Assembly: GCA_900769995.1 (NCBI GenBank)
Contig: CAAGIT010000029.1
Span: forward strand, 1 to 6,477
Reading direction: 5' to 3'
DNA length: 6,477 bases
Source of the DNA: an uncultured Oscillospiraceae bacterium
GTDB taxonomy: Bacteria > Bacillota > Clostridia > Oscillospirales > Oscillospiraceae
The translations under genes and the position numbers were made by a program. Positions 1-5,234 of the stretch are shown here, piece after piece. Below the pieces are notes generated by a model. The model was not told the DNA's origin and made no database searches. It worked only from the letters and a program-made list of their open reading frames with translations. The first letter of the stretch is position 1, and every line of letters starts with the position of its first letter.

Positions 1-20
1 GACGTGTGCTCTTCCGATCT
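1..20 (+). other. Illumina sequencing adapter remnant (not biological)
   Basis: These 20 bases (GACGTGTGCTCTTCCGATCT) are identical to the 3' end of the Illumina TruSeq read-2/index adapter as I know it. They sit exactly at the contig edge, where untrimmed adapter is expected. The reading frame of the next gene happens to run open through them, including a false GTG start at base 6. Translation upstream of base 21 should therefore be discarded. Genomic sequence starts at about base 21. Confidence 0.95.
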
Positions 21-263
21 TCGTTCGATGCTTCTGCCATTACGGCGCGTCCGTACGAAGACGGCAGTGAGACGAAAAACGCGCTGCAAGCCACCGTAAC
101 AAAAATTGAGGATTACGGCTACATCAAGTATGCAATTTGCGAGTGCAACGGCGCAAGCATTGTGGCTGCTTATGACGGCAAGGTAGGCGACAAGGTATCT
201 CTTGAAATCGACGTAGATCAAATCACCATCAAGGACAAGACGGTGGATATCATCATCGTATAA
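21..263 (+). CDS. C-terminal fragment, TOBE/OB-fold-like domain, probably of an ABC transporter ATP-binding protein
   Basis: This is the 3' end of a plus-strand gene whose start lies outside the contig. About 80 residues remain, ending at a TAA stop. The fragment is a small all-beta pattern: a strand-rich ALQATVTKIEDYG segment, an acidic/glycine turn, then KVGDKVSLEIDVDQITI. The 'VGD-V-L-I-D-D-I-I' spacing resembles the closing strands of the TOBE domain found after the nucleotide-binding domain in PotA/MalK/CysA-type importer ATPases. There it helps regulate or stabilise the ATPase dimer. No Walker or ABC signature motifs remain, so the family call rests on this tail alone. Other OB-fold proteins are possible. 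A hairpin 20 nt after the stop probably ends the transcript. The gene converges on the ssnA-ygfK unit, so it is not in that operon. Confidence 0.5.
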   Translation, partial: SFDASAITARPYEDGSETKNALQATVTKIEDYGYIKYAICECNGASIVAAYDGKVGDKVSLEIDVDQITIKDKTVDIIIV

Positions 264-282
264 TACGCATATGACAGAAAAT

Positions 283-315
283 CGGCGGCAGCTTGGAAGG
301 TCCAGGCTGCCGCCG
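283..315 (+). terminator. GC-rich terminator-like hairpin after the TOBE-domain gene
   Basis: A 14-bp stem pairs 283-296 (CGGCGGCAGCTTGG) with 302-315 (CCAGGCTGCCGCCG). It has one G-U wobble and a 5-nt loop, AAGGT. It lies 20 nt after the TAA of the upstream gene. The plus-strand tail after it (TGCTTATTT) is only moderately T-rich, so termination may be imperfect or the stem may act partly as a 3'-end stabiliser. Confidence 0.7.
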
Positions 316-329
316 TGCTTATTTGGGAC

Positions 330-540
330 TTTGATACCGGTGCGGAAGGCTTGAAACTGATTCAGGAATCAGTTTCATACCAATCACCAATTAAAATGTG
401 CAACGCACATTTTAATTGCGATACCGTGATTGGTACGAGACGCATTTTCGCGATGCTTACCTTATCATCGCGAAAATGCAACGCCGGAACGGCGTTGCAA
501 ACCGATTGAAATGTATATTTTAATCGGTTTTAGTATCAAA
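330..540. repeat. Compact multi-hairpin element bounded by an 8-bp inverted repeat
   Basis: TTTGATAC (330-337) is inverted as GTATCAAA (533-540). Between them lie consecutive hairpins. The first is an 11-bp perfect stem, 352-362 with 367-377, loop CAGG. The second is a long bulged hairpin: 378-387 pairs with 426-435 (10 bp), stacked on 388-401 with 405-418 (14 bp, loop AAC), leaving a 7-nt bulge CGATACC at 419-425. The third is a 14-bp stem, 442-455 with 466-479. The fourth is 480-486 with 490-496 (7 bp, loop GAA), which can extend to 10 bp at the expense of its neighbour. The fifth is 499-512 with 517-530 (14 bp with one G-U). Most of the 211 bp is paired. The word TGCAACGC occurs twice (399-406, 477-484) and GATACC twice (333-338, 420-425). 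No convincing ORF or target-site duplication is visible. The layout suggests an intergenic repeat, a MITE-like element or a structured RNA. The orientation is unknown. Confidence 0.75.
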
Positions 541-574
541 TCCGCGTGCTGAAAGGTTTTTCGACATACGCACA

Positions 575-602
575 CAGCCCGATGTCCGAGGACATCGGGC
601 TG
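575..602 (-). terminator. GC-rich hairpin after ygfK, probable 3' end of the ssnA-ygfK transcript
   Basis: CAGCCCGATGTC (575-586) pairs perfectly with GACATCGGGCTG (591-602). This makes 12 bp closed by a tight CGAG loop. Read on the minus strand it begins 12 nt after the ygfK stop codon, where an intrinsic terminator is expected. The minus-strand sequence after the stem (TGTGCGTATGTCGAAAAACC) has no immediate U-run. It may therefore be a non-canonical terminator or a 3' stabilising stem. No second terminator candidate is visible before the multi-hairpin element. Confidence 0.65.
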
Positions 603-614
603 CTGCATTATCAA

Positions 615-3563
615 TTAGTACAGATAGCTGTAATTCTCCTTGACGGTGCGGATGAACAGGGCGATCTCATCGGGCAGATCGTTGGCGGCATCGAGATCGT
701 ACACGCCCTCGGTGTAGAGGCGGACACGAACCTTGCCGTCCTCGCGGACGAGGAAGCCGAAGTTCTTGGAATCGTCCATATCGCGCTCGGTCTGGAAGAT
801 GGTGAACTTATCCTTGCACGGCTGGGCAGCGTACGGGCAGAAGGCGGTGCAGTTGCCGCACTCGTTGCACATCTTGTCCACGTGGAGGAGCTGGGTTCTG
901 CCATCGGGCAGGCGGATCACAACGTTTGAACGGTTCGGGCAGACATCCGCGCAGTTCTGGCAGACGGTGTTGCAATCCAGGCAGCGGTCGCCTTCGCACT
1001 TCACGTCCTTTGCCATTGCCAAAATACCCTTCTTCGCGACAGCCTCTGCCATGGTCGGGTAGGCGGCATCGGGGATCTCATAGCTGTGCTTCCCGCCAAT
1101 GACGATCTCCGCGAACTTCGCGGCATCGGCAATGCCTTCCACGACGGTTGCGGGGCCGCGCATGGCATCGCCTGCGGCGTAGACGTTTTCGATATTGGTC
1201 TTGAAGGCCGGACGCTTCTTCGCGTTCAGCTCAATGCCGTTTGCGGCAAAGAGAGCATCGTCAACCTGCTCACCGACAGCGGAGATGACCAGATCGCAGT
1301 CGATCTCAACGGTCTTGCCGGTGGGAACGGGGCTTCTTCTTCCGGAGGCATCCGGCTCACCGAGCATCATCTCGTTGCAGATCAGCTTGCCGTCCTTCTG
1401 CTCCACGGGAGCGACCAGCTCGAGGAAGTTCACGCCGTCCTCGATCGCCAGCTCCAGCTCTTCGGCATCGGCGGGCATATACTTCTTCGTGCGGCGATAG
1501 ACCAGCGTGGAGGACTTCGCACCGGCACGCTTTGCCACACGGGCAGCGTCCATTGCGGTGTTGCCGCCGCCGATGACAGCGACATGACCCAGCTCACCGC
1601 CCTTGCCGGACTTCATTTCCTCCATCCAGCCGATAACGCCCTTGACGTTGCCGGCGATGTCCAGCTTGCCGGGCTTCCATGCGCCGACCGCGTAGAGGAT
1701 GTGGGTGTAGCCCTGCTTTTTCAGCTCTTCCACAGAGGGAGCCTCGGTATTGAGCTTGACCTCAGCGCCGTAGGCGAGCATCAGCTCGATGTCCTTGTCG
1801 ATCGCCTCATGGGAAATACGGAACTCGGGGATAACATGACGGACGATACCGCCGAGCTTGTCGGTACGCTCAAAGATGGTGCAGGCGACACCGGCTCTGC
1901 CGAGGAAGTAGGCAGCGGCGATACCGGTCGGACCGCCGCCGATGATGGCGGCCTTCTTGCCGGCAACGGGTGCGGGCTTTTGGATCGATGCCATCAGCGC
2001 GTCAATGCCCTTTTCGGCGGCGATCAGCTTGGTGGCACGAATCTGGACGGACTCGTCATAGAAATTGCGGCTGCACTTGCCCATGCAGCGATGTGCGCAG
2101 ATGGTGCCGGTGATGAACGGCAGCGCGTTCTTTTCGGTGATGAGCCTCAGAGCCTCATCATACAGACCCTTCTTGCACAGCTCGATGTACTCGGGAATAT
2201 CCTGCTCGATCGGGCAGCCACCCTTACACGGAGCGATATAGCAATCCATCCACGGCACACGCTCCTCGTTCTTGCGGGAGGGCAGCGGCTTGATGGGCTT
2301 GACGTGGTGGTAGTCGGTGCGGCAGTCGAGGGACATCTTGGCGATGGCATCGGTATCGGTGCCGGAGAACGGCTTAAACTCCATGCCCTCGACCTTCTTC
2401 GCCATCTGCACCAGACGGTTATATCCGCCGGGCTTGAGGATGGTGGTTGCCACGGTGATCGGCCAAATGCCTGCGGCAAAGAGCTTGTCACAGTTGAAAT
2501 ATTCCGCGCCGCCGGCAAAGGAGATCTTCATCTTACCGCCGAACTGCGTGGAGATACGGCGGCACATTTCGATGGTCAGCGGGAACAGGGCGCGGCCGGA
2601 CATATACATCTCGTTGTTCGGCAGCTCGCCGCGGGTGGTGTCCACGGGGAAGGTGTTCGACAGCTTCAGGCCGAATTCCAGACCGTTGGCATCGGCAAGG
2701 GCCTGCAGACGCTCGAACATCGGGACGGCATCCTTCCACTGCAGATCCTCGTTGAAATGGTGATCGTCAAAGACGATATAGTCATAGCCCATGCCGTCGA
2801 GGATGCTGCGGGCATCCTTGTAGCCGAGAATGGTCGGGTTGCACTTGACGAAGGTGTTGACCTTCTTCTCGGTGATGAGGTAGGAGGCAATGCGCTCGAT
2901 CTCATCGGGCGGGCAGCCGTGGAGGGTGGACAGGGTGATGGAGCGGGAAACCCGCGGAGAGATGTTCGCGATGAACTCCGCTTCCTCGGGGAACAGCTCG
3001 GTCAGGACGGCCTTGCACTCGGCAAAGATGGGTGCACGGGTGGCATCCTTCATGGACTCGATGTAGTTATCGACCTTTTCGCCCTTGATGCCCTCGAGGT
3101 CGTAGCCGACGGACATATTAAATACGAAGCCGTCCGGATCGCCATAGCCCCAGACCTTTGCCATAACCTTCAGGGCGCACCATGCCTTGATGTATTCGTT
3201 CAAGGCCTGACCGACCTCCAGCTCGGTGGACCATTCCTGGTTATAGCCCTCGTCATCGGCAAGGATGCAGGGACGCGGCACACAGGCAGCCAAATCCTCG
3301 CCGTCCATCTTCTGCACGGTCTTGACCTCAAAGAAGCGTGCACCGGCAACGTAGGAAGCGATGATATTCTGTGCCAACTGGCTGTTCGGGCCTGCAGCCG
3401 GGCCAAACGGGGTTTCGATCTTCTCACCGAAAATCGGCAGGGTCTTGGCGGGATCGGCCTTATATTCGGTGTGGATGCCAAAGACCTCGCCGGAGTTCTT
3501 CCGCTCGGTCAGAACCCAGTTCATCAGATCCTTAAAGGGGATCGGGTACATTCTTTCAGACAT
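615..3563 (-). CDS. ygfK: YgfK family FeS/flavin oxidoreductase (annotated 'putative selenate reductase subunit YgfK')
   Basis: The product is 982 residues, slightly shorter than E. coli YgfK (about 1030). Residues 1-430 form a DHOD-like TIM barrel. FGPAAGPN (53-60), LHGCPPDE (214-221), FVKCNPT (238-244) and the FAGG loop (349-352) sit where FMN and substrate loops lie in dihydropyrimidine dehydrogenase. A GltD-type iron-sulfur domain follows, with C441, C446, C450 and C489, C493, C497. A two-dinucleotide module comes next: GGGPTG (542-547) for FAD, VIGGGNTAMDA (663-673) for NAD(P), and YAAGD (795-799). The C-terminal ferredoxin domain has C861, C864, C868, C871, C875 and C899, C902, C905, C909. 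This is a soluble electron-transfer chain like DPD/PreAT in one polypeptide. The 'selenate reductase' name is historical. The family accompanies selenium-dependent molybdenum hydroxylases and anaerobic purine/urate breakdown genes; the exact reaction is unproven to my knowledge. It follows ssnA by 15 nt, with an AGGAGG 7 nt before its ATG. Confidence 0.93.
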   Translation of the reverse strand: MSERMYPIPFKDLMNWVLTERKNSGEVFGIHTEYKADPAKTLPIFGEKIETPFGPAAGPNSQLAQNIIASYVAGARFFEVKTVQKMDGEDLAACVPRPCILADDEGYNQEWSTELEVGQALNEYIKAWCALKVMAKVWGYGDPDGFVFNMSVGYDLEGIKGEKVDNYIESMKDATRAPIFAECKAVLTELFPEEAEFIANISPRVSRSITLSTLHGCPPDEIERIASYLITEKKVNTFVKCNPTILGYKDARSILDGMGYDYIVFDDHHFNEDLQWKDAVPMFERLQALADANGLEFGLKLSNTFPVDTTRGELPNNEMYMSGRALFPLTIEMCRRISTQFGGKMKISFAGGAEYFNCDKLFAAGIWPITVATTILKPGGYNRLVQMAKKVEGMEFKPFSGTDTDAIAKMSLDCRTDYHHVKPIKPLPSRKNEERVPWMDCYIAPCKGGCPIEQDIPEYIELCKKGLYDEALRLITEKNALPFITGTICAHRCMGKCSRNFYDESVQIRATKLIAAEKGIDALMASIQKPAPVAGKKAAIIGGGPTGIAAAYFLGRAGVACTIFERTDKLGGIVRHVIPEFRISHEAIDKDIELMLAYGAEVKLNTEAPSVEELKKQGYTHILYAVGAWKPGKLDIAGNVKGVIGWMEEMKSGKGGELGHVAVIGGGNTAMDAARVAKRAGAKSSTLVYRRTKKYMPADAEELELAIEDGVNFLELVAPVEQKDGKLICNEMMLGEPDASGRRSPVPTGKTVEIDCDLVISAVGEQVDDALFAANGIELNAKKRPAFKTNIENVYAAGDAMRGPATVVEGIADAAKFAEIVIGGKHSYEIPDAAYPTMAEAVAKKGILAMAKDVKCEGDRCLDCNTVCQNCADVCPNRSNVVIRLPDGRTQLLHVDKMCNECGNCTAFCPYAAQPCKDKFTIFQTERDMDDSKNFGFLVREDGKVRVRLYTEGVYDLDAANDLPDEIALFIRTVKENYSYLY

Positions 3564-3570
3564 GATAATT

Positions 3571-3576
3571 CCTCCT
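3571..3576 (-). promoter_or_regulatory. Ribosome binding site of ygfK
   Basis: The minus strand reads AGGAGG here, 7 nt before the ATG at 3563. It fixes that start. The site lies in the 15-nt gap between ssnA and ygfK, immediately after the ssnA stop (minus-strand TGA, 3581-3579), which supports co-transcription and possibly coupled translation. Confidence 0.9.
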
Positions 3577-3578
3577 AA

Positions 3579-4919
3579 TCAGTAAGTACAATGATTCAGC
3601 GCGCCCCAGAGCTTCTTGGCTTCTTCGAGGATGTGCGCGTTCTCGGCTTCCTCGTCGATGCCGATCAGCTCGCGGTCCTTCATCAGCAGCTTGCCGTTGC
3701 CGATGGTGGTCTGGCACTGGCGGCCGGTCATGCCGAAGAGCATATGGCCGTCGATGTTCGCGTCGGAGAACGGGGTGTACGGCTTGTAATCCATGACGAT
3801 CACGTCCGCCGCGGCACCGGCTTCCAGCACGCCGAGCTTGTCCTCGAAGTAACGGGCGCCGATGAGGGCGTTGTTCTTAAAGAGCATATCCGTGACCTCG
3901 CACCAGCCGACGTTCGGCAGGCAGGCGTTCTGACGCTGCGCGCACAGAGCGACCTTGATGGATTCGAGCATATCGTTGGTGTAGGCGTCCGTGCCCATGC
4001 CCAAGAGGATGCCGTTCTTATACAGCGGCAGGACGGGGCAGGTGCCGACGGCGTTGCCCATGTTGGACTCGGGGTTGTTGACGACCATGGTATCGGTGTT
4101 CTTGATGATCTCGATCTCGGCGGAGTTGACGTGGATGCAGTGACCCAAAATGGTCTTCGGGCCGAGAATGCCGTGATCCATCAGACGCTGTACCGGTCTG
4201 CGGCCGTAGTTCTGCAGGGAGTCATAAACGTCGTTCATGCCCTCGGAAACGTGGATGTGGTAGCCGGTTCTGCCGTTGTTCGCCTCGACCATGCGGTCAA
4301 AGGTCTTGTCGGAGATGGTGAACAGGGCGTGTCCGCCGAACATCGCCGCCAGCATCGGATCCTTCTGCTGTTCGCAGTAGGTGATGAAATCGGCATTTTC
4401 CTTGACCGCCTGAATGGACTTTTCTTCGCCGTCACGGTCGGAAACCTCGTAGCACAGGCAGGAACGGATGCCGAATTTCTTTGCGGACTCCGCGATCTGG
4501 AACAGACTGCCGGGGATCTCGCAGAAGGAGGCATGGTGGTCAAAGATGGTGGTAACACCCTGCTTGATGCAGTCGATGTAGAGCGCATCGGCAGAAGCGC
4601 GGGTGCCGGCAAGGGTGAGCTTGCGGTCGATCGCCCACCAGGTGCCGTCGAGGACTTCATAGAAGTTGGTCGGGTTGTTGCCCACGATGGACAGGCCGCG
4701 GGCAAGCGCGGAATAAATGTGGGTGTGGGCATTGATGAGCGCGGGCATAATGACGCCGCCCTTGGCATCGATAAATTCCGCCTCGGGATACTTTGCCTTC
4801 AGCTCGGCAGTCGTGCCGACCTCTTTGATTTTCGTGCCCTCGATGACAACGCCGCCATCGGGCAGATACGGAAGTGTCTGACTGCGGGTGATGAGTTTGC
4901 CGTTTGCAAGTAAGTACAT
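3579..4919 (-). CDS. ssnA: SsnA, putative amidohydrolase of the ATZ/TRZ (guanine deaminase-like) superfamily
   Basis: The product is 446 residues, close to E. coli SsnA (about 442). It is a metal-dependent amidohydrolase with a small beta domain around a TIM barrel. All expected metal and catalytic residues are present: H65 and H67 in NAHTH, H223 and E226 in HIHVSE, H260 in LGHCIHV, and D311 in GMGTDAYTND. NNPESNMGNA (281-290) matches the conserved Asn-Pro-x-Ser-Asn loop of the superfamily. The C-terminus returns to the beta domain (GAAADVIVMDYKPYTP, 368-383). SsnA of E. coli affects stationary-phase survival. In many genomes it sits beside ygfK and molybdenum hydroxylases, so a purine, pyrimidine or related ring substrate is inferred; none is proven by the sequence. 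The ATG at 4919 is chosen because AAGGAGGT precedes it at ideal distance. A longer in-frame TTG start at 5042 lies inside the leader and has no binding site. It is the first gene of the ssnA-ygfK unit. Confidence 0.93.
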   Translation of the reverse strand: MYLLANGKLITRSQTLPYLPDGGVVIEGTKIKEVGTTAELKAKYPEAEFIDAKGGVIMPALINAHTHIYSALARGLSIVGNNPTNFYEVLDGTWWAIDRKLTLAGTRASADALYIDCIKQGVTTIFDHHASFCEIPGSLFQIAESAKKFGIRSCLCYEVSDRDGEEKSIQAVKENADFITYCEQQKDPMLAAMFGGHALFTISDKTFDRMVEANNGRTGYHIHVSEGMNDVYDSLQNYGRRPVQRLMDHGILGPKTILGHCIHVNSAEIEIIKNTDTMVVNNPESNMGNAVGTCPVLPLYKNGILLGMGTDAYTNDMLESIKVALCAQRQNACLPNVGWCEVTDMLFKNNALIGARYFEDKLGVLEAGAAADVIVMDYKPYTPFSDANIDGHMLFGMTGRQCQTTIGNGKLLMKDRELIGIDEEAENAHILEEAKKLWGALNHCTY

Positions 4920-4925
4920 GGTTTT

Positions 4926-4933
4926 ACCTCCTT
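4926..4933 (-). promoter_or_regulatory. Ribosome binding site of ssnA
   Basis: The minus strand reads AAGGAGGT, a near-perfect anti-16S match, 6 nt before the ATG at 4919. It decides the start codon against the longer upstream reading frame. It lies 9 nt downstream of the U-run of the leader terminator, so read-through of that terminator would expose it. Confidence 0.92.
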
Positions 4934-4942
4934 CAAAGTAAC

Positions 4943-4979
4943 AAAAAATGGGGATGCGAACCCATAGTTCAACATCTCC
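4943..4979 (-). terminator. Intrinsic-terminator-like hairpin in the ssnA leader (candidate attenuator)
   Basis: On the minus strand GGAGATG (4979-4973) pairs with CATCCCC (4956-4950), with one A-C mismatch. Above an internal loop (UU/G), GAAC (4970-4967) pairs with GTTC (4961-4958) around the loop TATGG. A single A and then six U follow at once (4948-4943). A competing hairpin ATGGG/CCCAT uses the same 3' side and the same U-run. Stem plus U-tract lies between the ssnA promoter and its ribosome binding site, the usual position of a premature terminator controlled by a riboswitch, protein or leader translation. Confidence 0.6.
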
Positions 4980-5059
4980 ACTCAAGATTCCCTGAGTGAT
5001 AGTTACAAGCCCGTGCGCGAAGCACTTCGTTACAGCTATCAATCTTCAATTACATACAT

Positions 5060-5088
5060 ATTATATAAGATACGAAAAATGATTGCAA
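5060..5088 (-). promoter_or_regulatory. Sigma-A-type promoter of ssnA-ygfK
   Basis: On the minus strand the -35 box TTGCAA (5088-5083) is separated by 17 nt from the -10 box TATAAT (5065-5060). The -10 box is a perfect consensus match, the -35 differs at two positions, and the spacing is ideal. Transcription would start near 5053 and run through the structured leader. The region is AT-rich and is shared with the divergent promoter about 90 bp away. Confidence 0.8.
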
Positions 5089-5154
5089 GATTTTTTCCCT
5101 TGCCAAATTCTACAAATCTTTCTCGGCAATTTTATGCACTCTGCACGGAGGGAC

Positions 5155-5183
5155 TTTACATTTTTCTGTTTTTACGCTAATAT
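5155..5183 (+). promoter_or_regulatory. Sigma-A-type promoter of the DUF362 gene
   Basis: TTTACA (5155-5160) and TAATAT (5178-5183) are separated by exactly 17 nt of T-rich spacer. The start site would be near 5190, giving a 5' UTR of about 45 nt. It faces away from the ssnA promoter, so the two genes are divergent and may share a regulator binding between 5089 and 5154. No clear operator palindrome is visible there; TGCACTCTGCA (5135-5145) and TTGCC/GGCAA (5100-5104, 5125-5129) are weak candidates. Confidence 0.7.
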
Positions 5184-5193
5184 CAAATACGGG

Positions 5194-5210
5194 GGCGGCT
5201 GTCAGCCGCC
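5194..5210 (+). promoter_or_regulatory. Small GC-rich stem-loop at the 5' end of the DUF362 transcript
   Basis: GGCGGCT (5194-5200) pairs perfectly with AGCCGCC (5204-5210) around the loop GTC. It begins a few bases after the predicted start site and ends 10 nt before the AAAGAGG ribosome binding region at 5221-5227. An alternative pairing, CAGC (5203-5206) with GCTG (5217-5220), would compete with it. No U-tract follows on the plus strand, so it is more likely a 5' mRNA stabiliser or translation modulator than a terminator. Confidence 0.5.
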
Positions 5211-5234
5211 GAAAAAGCTGAAAGAGGAAAAACT

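Larger units (their letters stand above)
4920..5053 (-). promoter_or_regulatory. Structured 5' leader of ssnA, about 133 nt, possible riboswitch or attenuator of unknown class
   Basis: The 5' end is inferred from the promoter -10 box at 5060-5065. On the minus strand, TGATAG (5041-5036) pairs with CTATCA (5002-4997) and encloses GTGC-TTCGC-GCAC (5025-5013). That hairpin competes with an alternative, CGAA-GTGC-TTCG (5029-5018). Next comes CACTCA (4998-4993) paired with TGAGTG (4984-4979), directly abutting the terminator hairpin. The word GTAAC occurs twice (5033-5029, 5006-5002). Either copy could pair with GTTAC (4942-4938) just after the U-run, a possible long-range antiterminator. I compared it from memory with purine, Moco, TPP, SAM, ZTP, preQ1, guanidine, T-box and c-di-GMP leaders and saw no match. 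Confidence 0.5.

Noticed and set aside
315..509. A 64-residue plus-strand frame through the hairpin array.
   Set aside because: It follows palindromic sequence, has no ribosome binding site and no recognisable protein pattern.
330..540. A CRISPR array, because of repeated inverted segments.
   Set aside because: The hairpins differ from each other and there are no regularly spaced identical direct repeats with unique spacers.
330..540. A classical insertion sequence or integron-like attC.
   Set aside because: There is no transposase frame, no clear target-site duplication (flanks ending GGGAC and beginning TCCGC), and no integrase core sites.
1086..3578. An 830-codon open frame on the plus strand, antisense to ygfK.
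   Set aside because: Its codons line up exactly with ygfK codons in reverse. It stays open because ygfK avoids TTA, CTA and TCA over this stretch. The translation shows no family motifs, and the ygfK reading has complete domains.
3591..4913. A 440-codon plus-strand frame antisense to ssnA.
   Set aside because: It has the same codon-register effect: codons align with ssnA and no Leu TTA/CTA or Ser TCA occurs there. The ssnA frame has all metal ligands and a perfect ribosome binding site.
615..4919. Possible selenocysteine (in-frame TGA plus SECIS) because of the selenium-linked family.
   Set aside because: Both frames are complete without internal TGA, so the selenium link is by association only. 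The selenium in such hydroxylases is a labile cofactor, not encoded selenocysteine.
4917..5042. A longer SsnA starting at the TTG at 5042, with 41 extra residues.
   Set aside because: It lies in the structured leader, lacks a ribosome binding site and adds residues absent from SsnA proteins. The ATG at 4919 has AAGGAGGT at ideal spacing.
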